Source: Vogesella indigofera (GTDB lineage Bacteria; Pseudomonadota; Gammaproteobacteria; Burkholderiales; Chromobacteriaceae). Taken from it: DNA of 64,000 nucleotides. Made by a program: the position numbers and the translations under genes. A model generated the notes under the pieces. That model had not been told where the DNA came from. It ran no database searches and saw only the letters and a list, made by a program, of their open reading frames with translations. Position 1 is the stretch's first letter, and every line of letters starts with the position of its first letter. The stretch lies in NCBI RefSeq assembly GCF_003633895.1, contig NZ_RBID01000013.1, positions 62,001 to 126,000 of the forward strand. Reading direction: 5' to 3'. Shown in pieces: positions 37,176-49,648 of this stretch.

Positions 37176-37520
37176 TCAGGCTTTCTTGACGAATTCCGAC
37201 TTCAGCTGCATGGCGCCGATGCCGTCGATCTTGCAGTCGATGTCGTGATCGCCGTCGACCAGGCGGATGCTCTTCACCTTGGTGCCGACCTTGACCACCA
37301 GCGACGAACCCTTGACCTTCAGGTCCTTGATCACGGTCACGCTGTCGCCGTCCTGCAGCACGTTGCCGTTGGCATCGCGTACCACGCGCTGCGGCTCGGC
37401 CTCTTCCGTTGCCGCGGCATCGGCGGACCACTCATGGGCGCACTCGGGGCAGACGAACATCGCGCCGTCCTGGTAGGTGAATTCCGAGCTGCACTGCGGG
37501 CATTGGGGCAAATTAGTCAT
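37176..37520 (-). CDS. PhnA/YjdM-type zinc-ribbon protein
   Basis: 114 aa. N-terminal zinc ribbon (CPQC, then CPEC), then the PhnA domain [44 protein letters not shown]. The name comes from the E. coli phosphonate region, but the family has no proven role in phosphonate use. It is followed on the same strand by the carbonic-anhydrase-like gene (52 bp). Confidence 0.9.
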   Translation of the reverse strand: MTNLPQCPQCSSEFTYQDGAMFVCPECAHEWSADAAATEEAEPQRVVRDANGNVLQDGDSVTVIKDLKVKGSSLVVKVGTKVKSIRLVDGDHDIDCKIDGIGAMQLKSEFVKKA

Positions 37521-39872
<2,352 letters not shown>

Positions 39873-40182
39873 GCGCCGGATAGTGCCCGTCCGGCGCGCC
39901 GGGCGCGGCCGGTGCCATCTCCCCCGCTTGCGGCCAACCTGCGCCCAGGGTTGGCCGCAACGCCTCATGGCTCATCGCAACGGCATTGTTGTGCATTGCC
40001 GCATTTCGATAGATTTTTCACCTCGTTTGCGCCAGATCAGTTCCCGTTTTTGCACCCGCCGCGTATTTGCTTCATCATTGGCGAGGCAATCGCGCAATTA
40101 AATTCCATTGTCATTGACGATCCTGCCATCGTGTCCATGCCGCAGCGCGCCATGGCGACCCAACGATAACGAGACTGGATGG
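39873..40182. other. 310-bp intergenic region
   Basis: Contains the paired-word stem at 39928-39960 after fadH and an AT-richer stretch at about 39985-40115 that probably holds the promoter of the binding-protein/GGDEF-EAL pair. I cannot name -35 and -10 boxes. No gene is seen. Confidence 0.65.
39928..39960 (+). terminator. Stem of two dispersed words after fadH
   Basis: ttgcggccaacc (39928-39939), 9-nt loop, ggttggccgcaa (39949-39960); 12-bp perfect stem, 55 bp past the fadH stop. No T-tract, so termination is uncertain. Confidence 0.55.
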
Positions 40183-41007
40183 ATGGCCAAGAACCTACTG
40201 ACCGCCGGCCTGCTGTGGCTGTGCCTGCTGCCAAGCGCGCACGCCGCCGCCTCGCTGGTGCTGGGCGTGGTGCCCTATATGTCGGCCCGCAAGCTGGCCA
40301 CGCTGTACGAGCCGCTGCGCGCCGAGCTGGAACGCACCCTGCAACAACCGGTGACGCTGGAAAGCGCCGCCGACTACAGTTTTTTCCTCGAGCGCACGCG
40401 CCAGGGGCGCTACGACATCATCGCCACCTCGCCCTACTTCGGACGCCTGGCGCAGCTGGAGCAGGACTACCAGCCGCTGGCGCGACCGCTGGCCGACCTG
40501 GAGCCGCTGCTGGTCACCCGCCGTGACGGCATCCGCGAGCTGGCGCAGCTGCGCGGCCAGACGGTGTCGACCAGCGACCGTCTGGCCAACCTGACCCTGG
40601 CGGCACAGCGCTACCTGAGCCAGGCCGGCTATCACCCCGGCCAGCACCTCGTGATCCACCCCACCGGCAGCCACGCCAATTCGCTGGCGGCGTTGCTAAG
40701 CGGCGAGTCGGCGGCCGCCATCATCTCGGTCAGCGCGCTGCACCAGTTCGGCGGCGACATCCATACCAGGATCCGCATCCTGGCCCGGCTGCCGCACACC
40801 ACGCCGCAGCTGTACCTCGGCCACAAGCGCCTCGGTAGCGCGCGGCTGGCACGGCTGCAGCAACAGCTGCTGACCTTTGCCAATGACACGCCGCAGGGGC
40901 GCGCCTTCAGCCGCGACCTCAACCACGGCGGCCTGCGCCCGGTCAGCGAGCAGGACATGCGCGCGCTGGATCCGTTCGTCCGGGATCTGAAAGGGCTGCT
41001 GCGATAA
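40183..41007 (+). CDS. PhnD-like periplasmic binding protein
   Basis: 274 aa. Signal peptide (NLLTAGLLWLCLLPSAHAA), then the phosphate/phosphonate-type binding fold: LGVVPYMSARKLATLYEPLRAELERTLQQPVTLESAADYSFFLERTRQGRYDIIATSPYFGRLAQ. No ABC permease or ATPase is nearby. The stop overlaps the start of the PAS-GGDEF-EAL gene (TAATG), so it probably acts as a periplasmic ligand sensor for that enzyme. The ligand is unknown. Confidence 0.85.
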   Translation: MAKNLLTAGLLWLCLLPSAHAAASLVLGVVPYMSARKLATLYEPLRAELERTLQQPVTLESAADYSFFLERTRQGRYDIIATSPYFGRLAQLEQDYQPLARPLADLEPLLVTRRDGIRELAQLRGQTVSTSDRLANLTLAAQRYLSQAGYHPGQHLVIHPTGSHANSLAALLSGESAAAIISVSALHQFGGDIHTRIRILARLPHTTPQLYLGHKRLGSARLARLQQQLLTFANDTPQGRAFSRDLNHGGLRPVSEQDMRALDPFVRDLKGLLR

Positions 41008-44000
41008 TGCGTCTGCCGCTGCGTCCCCGTTCGCTGAAATGGGCCATCATCCCGGTGCTGCTGCTGATCCAGCTGCTGGTGTTTGCCGGCATTGCCTGGC
41101 AGAGCGTGCGCGTGCTGCAGGACACCGCGGTGGCGCAGGCACAACTGCGCACCCGCAGCCTGCACAGCGAGCTGCAGGCTGCGCTGATCGCGCCGCTACT
41201 GGAGCGCGACTTCATCACGCTGCAGGAGATCGCCAGCGAGCTGACCCACGGCGGCGACATTGCCTACCTGATCATCCGCGACTCCAGCGGCAAGGAGCTG
41301 GCGCGCGCCGGCCTCGCCGATGGCCTGCAGCCGCAAGCGGACCGCTCGCTGCCGGACAGCGACGACGACATCTTCGACACCCGCTTCAAGATCAGCCAGG
41401 GCCAGATCCAGGCCGGCCTGCGGCAGAGCGAATCCAGCCGCATGCTCAGCGGCCTCGCGCAGCGCACCGGGCCGCTGATCGTCGCCGGCATCATCCTCGC
41501 CACCGGCTGGATGATCTGGGTCACGCTGTGGCTGAGCCGGCGGCTGCAATACCTGTCCCTCGCCGCCGAGGCGCTGGGGCAAGGCAAGCTGCTGACGCGG
41601 GCGCCGGAAAGCCGCCACGACGAGATCGGCCGCCTTGGCGCCGCCTTCAACCGCATGGCGGCGGCGGTGCAGTCCGCCGACGAGCACTGGGCCAAGAGCC
41701 AGCGCTTTGCCGACATGCTGCTGATGGCGATCCCGATCCCGATGTTCTACAAGGACGCGCAGGGGCGCTTCCTCGGCTGCAACGCCGCCTTCACCCGCGT
41801 CACCGGCTACGGCCGCATCGACATCCGCGGCAAGACCCCGGCCGAGCTGTGGCCGGCCGACATCGCCGCGGTGCACTGCCTGCACGACGCCGAACTGCTC
41901 GCCGGCCAGCCGCACCTCGACTACCAGGCCAGCATCGTCACCCAGCGCCAGCAGCGCCGCGAGGTGATCCTGTCCAAGGACGTGTTCTACAACGACCACG
42001 GCGACATCGCCGGCATCATCGGCGCCTGGAACGACATCACCGAGCAGACCCGCGCCGAAGAACGGCTGCGACTGCTGGCCGGCGTGTTCAAGCACTCCCA
42101 CGACGGCATCATCATTGCCGATGCCCGCGGCCGGCTGCTGGACGTCAACCGCGCCTGCTGCAGCATCACCGGCTACGAGCGCGACGAGCTGATCGGCCAT
42201 ACCCCGCGCAAGCTGCAGTCAGCACGCCACGACTCGGTGTTCTACCTCGCCATGCGCGACAAGCTGCAGAGCAGCGGCCACTGGCAGGGCGAGATCTGGA
42301 ACCGGCGCAAGGATGGCGAGGTGGCACCGCTGCTGCTGTCGGTGTCGGTGATCCACGACCAGTCCGGCAATGTGCGCCACTACATCGCGGTGTTCGCCGA
42401 CATCACGGTGATGAAGGCGCAGGAAAACCGGCTGGCGCAGATGGCGCACCACGACCCGCTCACCCAGCTGCCCAACCGCGTGCTGCTGGCCGACCGCATG
42501 AAGGTGGCCATCGCCCAGGCGCAGCACAGCGGCCACTGGCTGGCGATCTGTTTCATGGATCTGGACGGTTTCAAGGCGGTCAACGACCGCTACGGCCACG
42601 AGGTCGGCGACCGCCTGCTGGTGCAGGTCGCCGAGCGGCTGCAGCACACGCTGCAGGGCGGCGACACCCTGGCGCGGCTGGGCGGCGACGAGTTCGTGCT
42701 GCTGCTGTCCGGCCTGCCCGACCTGCAGACCTGCCGCCACAGCCTGCAGCGGGTACTGGACACCGTCGCCCACCCGGTCTTGCTGGGCGACATCCACATC
42801 GAGATCTCGGCCAGCATCGGCGTCACGCTGTATCCGCAGGACGAGCAGGACCCGGACACCCTGCTGCGCCACGCCGACCAGGCGATGTACCAGGCCAAGG
42901 AAAAGGGTCGCAACGGCTACCAGATCTTCGACGCCGAGCACGACCGCCAGAGCCGCTTCCGCCAGGAAGGGCTGGGGCGGCTGGCGCAGGCGCTGCAGCA
43001 AGGCGAGCTGTGCCTGTTCTACCAGCCCAAGGTCAATATGCGCGACGGCAGCGTGGTCGGCGCCGAGGCACTGATGCGCTGGCAGCATCCGGACAAGGGC
43101 CTGCTGACCCCGGCCCACTTCCTTGACGACGCCGAAGGCAGCGCGCTGGACATCGCGCTGGGCGAATGGGTGCTGCGCAGCGCGCTGGCGCAGATGCGCT
43201 TCTGGCAGGCGCAGGGCATGACGCTGCCGGTCAGCGTCAACATCTCCGCCTATCACCTGCAGCAGGACAACTTCGCCGAACGGCTGGCGGCGCTGCTGGC
43301 GGAATACCCGGAGTTGCCGGCCGGAATGCTGGAAATCGAGGTACTGGAAAGCACCGCGCTGAAGGACATCACCCGCGTCGGCGCGCTGATGACCACCTGC
43401 CGCGAGCTGGGGGTGGAGTTCTCGCTCGACGATTTCGGCACCGGCTACTCCTCGCTGCTGTACCTGAAGCGGCTGCCGGCCGGCAAGCTGAAGATCGACC
43501 AGTCCTTCATCCGCGACATGCACGAGGACGGCGACGACCTCGCCATCGTGCAGGGCATCATCGGGTTGTCGGAGGCGTTCAGCCGCTCGGTGGTGGCCGA
43601 GGGCGTGGAGAGCATCGAGCACGGCAGCCTGCTGCTGCACATCGGCTGCGACCACGCGCAGGGCTTCGGCATCGCGCGGCCGATGCCGGCGGACGCGCTG
43701 CTGGGCTGGGCGCAGCAGTGGCAGGGCGCCGCCGCCTGGCAGCTGGCCAGCAAACGGCGCTGGACCGGCGACGACACCAAGCTGTTCAACCTGGAGCTGG
43801 CGCACCGCCAGGCCAGCAACCGCCTGATCGACTGGCTGCAGCAGGGATCGCGCGAGCTGCCACAGCAGGAGAACAGCAACAGCTACCGCGATTTCGACAA
43901 CTGGTATCACGGTGCCGGCAGTGCCTACTTCGGCCAGCACCCGCTGTACCACCGCATCGGCCAGCTGCACCAGCAGCTGTACACCCTCAACGAGCGGGTA

Positions 44001-44165
44001 CTGACCTGGCGCCAGTTCGAACTGCAGGACGCCGACGAGCAGACCGTGAACCAGCTGCAGCAACTGCGCGACGAACTGCAGCAACAGGTGCGCCAGCTGC
44101 TGGATGCGCCGGCGACCGCGGCGGCGGCAGCAGCGGCGAAAACCGCCGCCGAAGTGATGATCTGA
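41007..44165 (+). CDS. HAMP-PAS-PAS-GGDEF-EAL protein with CZB-like tail
   Basis: 1052 aa. Two membrane helices (about 10-32 and 155-175) flank a periplasmic domain; HAMP; PAS (about 245-350); PAS (about 355-470); GGDEF intact (LARLGGDEF; no RxxD site); EAL intact (GAEALMRWQHP, SLDDFGTGYSS). The last 120 residues resemble a CZB zinc-binding domain (ELAHRQASNRLIDWL, NWYHGAGSAYFGQHPLYHRI, HQQL), but the expected cysteine before WY is not there. Predicted to make or break c-di-GMP in response to the co-translated binding protein. Confidence 0.9.
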   Translation: MRLPLRPRSLKWAIIPVLLLIQLLVFAGIAWQSVRVLQDTAVAQAQLRTRSLHSELQAALIAPLLERDFITLQEIASELTHGGDIAYLIIRDSSGKELARAGLADGLQPQADRSLPDSDDDIFDTRFKISQGQIQAGLRQSESSRMLSGLAQRTGPLIVAGIILATGWMIWVTLWLSRRLQYLSLAAEALGQGKLLTRAPESRHDEIGRLGAAFNRMAAAVQSADEHWAKSQRFADMLLMAIPIPMFYKDAQGRFLGCNAAFTRVTGYGRIDIRGKTPAELWPADIAAVHCLHDAELLAGQPHLDYQASIVTQRQQRREVILSKDVFYNDHGDIAGIIGAWNDITEQTRAEERLRLLAGVFKHSHDGIIIADARGRLLDVNRACCSITGYERDELIGHTPRKLQSARHDSVFYLAMRDKLQSSGHWQGEIWNRRKDGEVAPLLLSVSVIHDQSGNVRHYIAVFADITVMKAQENRLAQMAHHDPLTQLPNRVLLADRMKVAIAQAQHSGHWLAICFMDLDGFKAVNDRYGHEVGDRLLVQVAERLQHTLQGGDTLARLGGDEFVLLLSGLPDLQTCRHSLQRVLDTVAHPVLLGDIHIEISASIGVTLYPQDEQDPDTLLRHADQAMYQAKEKGRNGYQIFDAEHDRQSRFRQEGLGRLAQALQQGELCLFYQPKVNMRDGSVVGAEALMRWQHPDKGLLTPAHFLDDAEGSALDIALGEWVLRSALAQMRFWQAQGMTLPVSVNISAYHLQQDNFAERLAALLAEYPELPAGMLEIEVLESTALKDITRVGALMTTCRELGVEFSLDDFGTGYSSLLYLKRLPAGKLKIDQSFIRDMHEDGDDLAIVQGIIGLSEAFSRSVVAEGVESIEHGSLLLHIGCDHAQGFGIARPMPADALLGWAQQWQGAAAWQLASKRRWTGDDTKLFNLELAHRQASNRLIDWLQQGSRELPQQENSNSYRDFDNWYHGAGSAYFGQHPLYHRIGQLHQQLYTLNERVLTWRQFELQDADEQTVNQLQQLRDELQQQVRQLLDAPATAAAAAAAKTAAEVMI

Positions 44166-44226
44166 GCGGCGGCGTCAGCGTGCGCGCCGCCTCAGCGCCA
44201 GACGCCCAGGGTTGGCCGCAACGCCG

Positions 44227-44715
44227 TCAGCGCAGCGGCAGCGCCTTCATCAGCTCCGCCTCGCTCACCAGCCCGGCGAGGCGCGCCAGCGGCCGGCCCT
44301 GTTCGTCCAGCACCACGGTAAACGGCAGCCCGCCGCTGCGGTTGCCCAGCGCGCGCATCAGCGCGATGCCCTCACCATCGCTCATCAGCACCGGATAGCT
44401 GACCGGCAGCTGCTTCAGGTAGGCCGCCACCTCGCCCGGCTGGTCCAGCGCGATGCCGACGAAGCGCACCTGGCGTGCGGCCAACCTTGGCGCCAGCGCC
44501 GACAGCAGCGGCATCTCCTTGCGGCACGGCGCACACCAGGTGGCCCAGAAATTCACCACCGTGGTCTTGCCCTGGTAGCGGGCAAAGCTGGCCGGCTTGC
44601 CGTTAAGCTCGGTCAGCACGGCGCTGTCCAGCAGGCCGCCGGCCACGGCACCCAGCGGCAGCAGCAACAGGCCGCCCAGCAGCAGGCGGCGCGAAAGCAT
44701 GGTTTTTACAGACAT
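44227..44715 (-). CDS. TlpA-like thioredoxin, exported
   Basis: 162 aa. Signal sequence (RRLLLGGLLLLPLGAVAGG) and thioredoxin fold with WATWCAPCRKEMP, cis-proline region SGGLPFTVVLDEQG. A second TlpA-like protein in the window (the other is at 22044). Starts at 44715 or 44700 are both possible. A dispersed word at 44477 reads PRLAAR. Confidence 0.88.
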   Translation of the reverse strand: MSVKTMLSRRLLLGGLLLLPLGAVAGGLLDSAVLTELNGKPASFARYQGKTTVVNFWATWCAPCRKEMPLLSALAPRLAARQVRFVGIALDQPGEVAAYLKQLPVSYPVLMSDGEGIALMRALGNRSGGLPFTVVLDEQGRPLARLAGLVSEAELMKALPLR

Positions 44716-44838
44716 CAGTTTATTCCGGAGTAATGCGTCAGATGGCGTTAGATCGCCACCAGTACGCCACAGTTCAGCGCGGCACGGCCGCGGCTTCGTG
44801 ATAGAATGGTCGATTCCCCTTCTGTTGACGCACGGGCC

Positions 44839-45783
44839 ATGTCCATTCTCGTTTGCGGGGCGCTAGCCTACGACACGCTGTTCAATTTCGAAGACCGCTT
44901 CGATAACCATATTCTGCCCGATCAGCTGCACAAGATCTCGACCACCTTCAAGGTGCCGACCATGCGCCGCGAGTTTGGCGGCCCGGCCGGCAACATCGCC
45001 TACAGCCTGTGCCTGCTCGGCGAGACACCGCTGGTGATGGGCGCGGTGGGCGAGGACTTCGAGCCCTACCGCCAGCACCTGAAGCGCGCCGGCGTCGACG
45101 ACCGCTTCATCCGCACCATCCGCGGCCAGTACACCTCGCAGTGCTTCGGCATCGCCGACAAGGATGGCAACCAGCTGATGGCCTTCCATCCCGGCGCCAT
45201 GGACCACGCCACCGTCAACCACATCGCCGACGTGCCACAGCGCATCGAGGTGGCGATTGTATCGCCTGGCGGCCACGCCGCCTTCCTGCAGCACACCCGC
45301 GAGCTGCACGAGGCCGGCATCCCGTTCATCTTCGACCCCGGCCAGGAGCTGCCGCTGTTGTCGCGCGAGGAACTGAACGAGATCGTGGAACTGGCCAGCT
45401 ATGTCGCCATCAACGACTACGAGAGCGAGCTGATGCGCGAACGCGCCGGGCTGCCGGTAGAGGTGCTGGCCGGCAAGGTCGAGGCGCTGATCGTCACCCG
45501 CGGCTCCAAGGGCGCCGAGATCTACGCCGACGACACCATCCACCTGATTCCGCGGGTGCAGATGCCGATCAAGCCACTGGACCCGATGGGCTGCGGCGAC
45601 GCCTTCCGTGCCGGCCTGCTGTACGGCATCAAGCAGGGGCTGGACTGGAAAACCACCGGCCGCCTCGCCAATGTCATCGGCGCGATCAAGGTCACCAGCC
45701 ACGGCCCGCAGAACCACTTTTTCGACTGGGAAAAACTGCGCGCGCTGTACCAGCAGGCCTATAACGAACCGTGGCCGCTGTAA
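44839..45783 (+). CDS. PfkB-family carbohydrate or nucleoside kinase
   Basis: 314 aa. REFGGPAGNIAYSLCLLGETPLVMGAVGEDF (first PfkB signature) and PLDPMGCGDAFRAGLLYGIKQGLDW (second, with catalytic Asp). The substrate may be adenosine or a sugar; the protein resembles the adenosine kinase-like group of betaproteobacteria. The start is the ATG before SILVCGALAYDTL. Confidence 0.88.
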   Translation: MSILVCGALAYDTLFNFEDRFDNHILPDQLHKISTTFKVPTMRREFGGPAGNIAYSLCLLGETPLVMGAVGEDFEPYRQHLKRAGVDDRFIRTIRGQYTSQCFGIADKDGNQLMAFHPGAMDHATVNHIADVPQRIEVAIVSPGGHAAFLQHTRELHEAGIPFIFDPGQELPLLSREELNEIVELASYVAINDYESELMRERAGLPVEVLAGKVEALIVTRGSKGAEIYADDTIHLIPRVQMPIKPLDPMGCGDAFRAGLLYGIKQGLDWKTTGRLANVIGAIKVTSHGPQNHFFDWEKLRALYQQAYNEPWPL

Positions 45784-45956
45784 GCCGCCCGCGCTGAATC
45801 CGACTGGCGACCATCGGCGCGATGGCAGGCCGGCAACTGCCGCAGGCGACGGCATTTGCCGGCCTGTTTGCATTTTGACTTGAATAAGCCCTGTCGCGAC
45901 CCCACCATCCTGCAGTTAAACTGACACTCATCGATTGACGGGCAAGAGAGGGATTC

Positions 45957-47240
45957 ATGACTGTACCGCACCTGACCACGGCACTCACCGGACCGTTACT
46001 GGAACTGGAAAGCCGCATCCTGGCGGCACAGCCGCACATCGAGCACTGGTTCCGCAAGCAGTGGAACAACCACGCAGCCCCGTTCTACGGCTCGGTTGAC
46101 CTGCGCAACAGCGGTTTCAAGCTGGCTCCGGTGGACATGAACCTCTTTCCCGGCGGCTTCAACAACCTGAATCCAGACTTCCTGCCGCTGGCGGTACAGG
46201 CAGCGCAGAGCGCGGTGGAGCGAGCCTGTCCGGAAGCGAAGAGCATCCTGCTGATCCCCGAAAACCACACCCGCAACACCTACTACCTGCAGAACGTGGC
46301 GGCGCTGGTGCACATCTTCCAGCAGGCCGGACTGAAGGTGCGCCTGGGCTCGCTAAACCCGGAAATCACCGAACCGACGCAGCTGACTGCCGCGGGCGGC
46401 GACATCATCACCGTCGAGCCGCTGGAGCGGCGCGGCAACCGCGTGGTGCTGGCCGACGGTTTCAGCCCCTGCATCGTGCTGCTCAACAACGACCTCTCCG
46501 CCGGCCTGCCGGACATCCTGAAGAACATCGAACAGAACCTGCTGCCGCCGCTGCACGCCGGCTGGGCGGTGCGGCGCAAGACCAACCACTTTGCCGCCTA
46601 CGACAAGGTGGTCGCCGACTTCGCGCAGATGCTGTCGATCGACCCGTGGCTGATCAACCCCTACTTCTTCGCCGCCAAGGGCCTCGACTTCCAGTCTCGC
46701 CAGGGCGAGGACCAGCTCGCCGAGCTGGTGGAACAGATGCTGGAAAAAATCCGCATCAAGTACCGTGAATACGGCATCAGCCACGAACCGTACGTGATCG
46801 TGAAGGCCGACGCCGGCACCTACGGCATGGGCATCATGAGCGTGAAGAGTGGCGACGAGGTACGCGGCCTCAACCGCAAGGCGCGCAACAAGATGGCGGT
46901 GGTGAAGGAAGGACTGGAAGTCAACGAAGTCATCGTGCAGGAAGGGGTGTACACCTTCGAATGCGTCAACGACGGCGTCGCCGAGCCGGTGGTGTACATG
47001 ATGGACCGCTACGTGATCGGCGGCTTCTACCGCGTGCACACCGGGCGCGGCATCGACGAAAACCTCAACGCCCCCGGCATGCAGTTCGTGCCGCTGTCGT
47101 TCGAAGAGCACTGCCTGCCCGACCACAAGGCGGCGCCGAACGACGCCCCCAACCGCTTCTACGCTTACGGCGTGATCGCACGGCTGGCGATGCTGGCCGC
47201 CGCGCTGGAGCTGGAAGCGACCGACCCTGACGCCGAGTGA
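45957..47240 (+). CDS. gshA: Glutamate-cysteine ligase, betaproteobacterial type
   Basis: 427 aa. Different from E. coli GshA; it fits the GCS type 3 group ([87 protein letters not shown]). It makes gamma-glutamylcysteine, the first step to glutathione. It precedes gshB by 7 bp. A ribosome site AGAGAGG lies six bases before the ATG. Confidence 0.93.
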   Translation: MTVPHLTTALTGPLLELESRILAAQPHIEHWFRKQWNNHAAPFYGSVDLRNSGFKLAPVDMNLFPGGFNNLNPDFLPLAVQAAQSAVERACPEAKSILLIPENHTRNTYYLQNVAALVHIFQQAGLKVRLGSLNPEITEPTQLTAAGGDIITVEPLERRGNRVVLADGFSPCIVLLNNDLSAGLPDILKNIEQNLLPPLHAGWAVRRKTNHFAAYDKVVADFAQMLSIDPWLINPYFFAAKGLDFQSRQGEDQLAELVEQMLEKIRIKYREYGISHEPYVIVKADAGTYGMGIMSVKSGDEVRGLNRKARNKMAVVKEGLEVNEVIVQEGVYTFECVNDGVAEPVVYMMDRYVIGGFYRVHTGRGIDENLNAPGMQFVPLSFEEHCLPDHKAAPNDAPNRFYAYGVIARLAMLAAALELEATDPDAE

Positions 47241-47247
47241 GGCCCGA

Positions 47248-48201
47248 ATGAAAATCCTGTTCATTGCCGACCCGCTGGCCGGCTTCAAGATCAAGAAAGA
47301 CAGCACCTTCGCGATGATGGAAGCGGCGGCGGCACGCCAGCACGCGATCTACTTCTGCGAGGCGCGCGACATCGCCATCGAGGGCGGCCGCATCCAGGCC
47401 GACGTCGTCAGCGTCAGCCTCACCGGCAAGGACGGCAAGGACTGGTTCCGCGCCAGCGACGGGCAGCGCCTGCCGCTGAATTCGTTCAGCGCGGTGGTGA
47501 TGCGCAAGGACCCACCGTTCGACCTGGAGTACCTGTACGCCACCCAGCTGCTGACGCTGGCCGAGGCCGAGGGCGCGCGCGTGTTCAACAAGGGCCAGGC
47601 GCTGCGCGACTTCAACGAGAAGCTGGCCATCCTCAACTTTGCCGAGTTCACCGCGCCGACGCTGGTCACCTCGCAACCGTCGCGGCTGCTGGCCTTCGTG
47701 CGCCAGCACCACGACGCCATCCTCAAGCCGCTGGACGGCATGGGCGGCAGCAGCATATTCCGCGCGCGGCCGGACGACCCGAACCTGAACGTGATCATCG
47801 AAACCCTGTCCGAACAGGGGCAGCGCACCATCATGGCGCAGCGCTACATCCCGGAAATCCGCGACGGCGACAAACGCATCCTGGTGATCGACGGCGTGCC
47901 GGTCGACTACTGCCTGGCGCGCATCCCGCAGGGCGGCGACAACCGCGGCAACCTCGCCGCCGGCGGCCGTGGCGAAGTGCGGCCACTGAGCGCGCGCGAC
48001 CGCGAGATCGCCGAGGGGCTGGCGCCGGAGCTGAAACGGCGCGGCATCCTGCTGGCCGGGCTGGACGTGATCGGCAACTACCTGACCGAAGTCAACGTCA
48101 CCAGCCCGACATGTTTCCGTGAAATCATGAACCACAGCGACATCGACGTCGCCGGCCTGTTCATTGATGCGCTGGAACGCGCGGTGACGGAACGGCGCTG
48201 A
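47248..48201 (+). CDS. gshB: Glutathione synthetase
   Basis: 317 aa, ATP-grasp. [24 protein letters not shown] start, [62 protein letters not shown]. Ends in a TGATG overlap with apbE, so translation is coupled. Confidence 0.97.
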   Translation: MKILFIADPLAGFKIKKDSTFAMMEAAAARQHAIYFCEARDIAIEGGRIQADVVSVSLTGKDGKDWFRASDGQRLPLNSFSAVVMRKDPPFDLEYLYATQLLTLAEAEGARVFNKGQALRDFNEKLAILNFAEFTAPTLVTSQPSRLLAFVRQHHDAILKPLDGMGGSSIFRARPDDPNLNVIIETLSEQGQRTIMAQRYIPEIRDGDKRILVIDGVPVDYCLARIPQGGDNRGNLAAGGRGEVRPLSARDREIAEGLAPELKRRGILLAGLDVIGNYLTEVNVTSPTCFREIMNHSDIDVAGLFIDALERAVTERR

Positions 48202-49268
48202 TGCGGCCAACCTGCTTCACCACAAGGGCGGCGCTGGCCGCCCTTGTCATGTCCGGCCTCGCCGCCTGCAGCGAGCCGCCAGCGCCGTGGCAGCAGGAAA
48301 GCTACGTGTTCGGCACCCGTGTCGAGCTGAAGCTCAACGCCGCCACGCCGCAGCAGGCACAGCAGGCTGCCGCCGCGGTGCTGGCCGAGCTGGACCGCCT
48401 GCACCGGCTGCTGCACCCGTGGCAGCCGGACAGCGACGCCGGCCGCCTGAACCGCGCCCTTGCCAGCGGCCAGCCGTACCGGCCGTCGCCGGAACTGCTG
48501 GAACTGCTGCGCAGCGGACAGGCGCTGGAGGCGCGCAGCGACGGGCTGTTCTCGCCGGCGATCGGCCGGCTGGTGGCGCTGTGGGGGTTTCACCAGGACA
48601 CGCCGGCCAGCACGGCCGTGGACATGACGGCGCTGCAGGCGCTGGTGGCGAGCCGGCCGCGGCTGCGCGACCTGCGCATCAGCGCCGACGGCGAGGTGCG
48701 CAGCGACAAGCGCACGGTGCAGGTCGACGTCGGCGGCATGGCCAAGGGCTGGGCGCTGGATCGCGCGCGGCGGCAATTGCAGACCGCCGGCATCCGTTCA
48801 GCGTTGCTTAATATTGGCGGCAATATCATGGCGCTGGGGCAGAAAGCCGACGGCACGCCGTGGCAGGTCGGCATCCGCCACCCGCGCCGCAACGAGGCGA
48901 TGGCGACGCTGCCGCTGCACGATGGCGAGGCGATCGGCACCTCCGGCGACTACCAGCGCCATGTGCTGCGCGACGGTCGCCGCCATTGCCACCTGATCGA
49001 CCCGCGCGACGGCAACAGCGACTGCCACCTGCAGTCGGCGACGGTGCTGATCGCGCCCGCCAGCGATGCCGGACTGCGCTCCGACGTCGCCAGCAAACCG
49101 CTGTATCTGGACGGGCCAGGGTTGGCCGCACGCCATGCGCGCGCGCTGGGCGTGGCCGGCTGGCTGCTGATCGACGGACAGGGCCGCGCGTGGCTGAACC
49201 CCGCGCTGGCCGCACGGCTGCACTGGCGCGTGACGCCGGACAGCATTACCGAAACAGGAAACGGATGA
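48201..49268 (+). CDS. apbE: FAD:protein FMN transferase, lipoprotein
   Basis: 355 aa. Lipoprotein signal ending LAACSEPP; ApbE core with VDVGGMAKGWALDRA, ALLNIGGNIMALGQK and HLIDPRDG. It flavinylates periplasmic proteins such as NqrBC and RnfG on Thr. The first five codons (MRPTC) coincide with a dispersed word (48203). A second copy is at 49120. Confidence 0.93.
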   Translation: MRPTCFTTRAALAALVMSGLAACSEPPAPWQQESYVFGTRVELKLNAATPQQAQQAAAAVLAELDRLHRLLHPWQPDSDAGRLNRALASGQPYRPSPELLELLRSGQALEARSDGLFSPAIGRLVALWGFHQDTPASTAVDMTALQALVASRPRLRDLRISADGEVRSDKRTVQVDVGGMAKGWALDRARRQLQTAGIRSALLNIGGNIMALGQKADGTPWQVGIRHPRRNEAMATLPLHDGEAIGTSGDYQRHVLRDGRRHCHLIDPRDGNSDCHLQSATVLIAPASDAGLRSDVASKPLYLDGPGLAARHARALGVAGWLLIDGQGRAWLNPALAARLHWRVTPDSITETGNG

Positions 49269-49648
49269 CACCGCATCAAGAAAGCCCGTTCAAGGGCAAA
49301 ACCGGCGTACGCCGCCTGCTGAACGCCTTCGGCTACTCGCTGGACGGCCTGCGCGCCGCCTTCCGCCACGAGGACGCCTTCCGCCAGTTGTCGCTGCTGG
49401 CGCTACTGCTTGTGCCGCTGGCACTGTTCGTGGTCGATGCCACGCCGCTGGCGCGCGCGCTGCTGGTGGCCAGCTCCATCGCCACGCTGATCATCGAGCT
49501 GCTCAATTCCGCGATCGAGGCGGCGGTGGACCACACCTCGCTGGAACGCCACCCGCTGGCCAAGCGCGCCAAGGACATGGGCAGCGCGGCGCAGCTGCTG
49601 GGCCTCGTCAACCTGCTGCTGGTATGGGGACTGGTGCTATTTGGCTGA
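49265..49648 (+). CDS. dgkA: Diacylglycerol kinase, DgkA type
   Basis: 127 aa. Three membrane helices; the DgkA active-site block LNSAIEAAVDHTSLERHPLAKRAKDMGSAAQLL. It recycles diacylglycerol in the inner membrane. Start overlaps apbE by four bases (ATGA); its last 12 bp overlap the convergent hydrolase gene. Confidence 0.94.
   Translation: MTPHQESPFKGKTGVRRLLNAFGYSLDGLRAAFRHEDAFRQLSLLALLLVPLALFVVDATPLARALLVASSIATLIIELLNSAIEAAVDHTSLERHPLAKRAKDMGSAAQLLGLVNLLLVWGLVLFG

Noticed and set aside
49637-49648. 12-bp overlap of dgkA and hydrolase genes as a regulatory site
   Set aside because: Short convergent overlaps are common and this one shows no structure.
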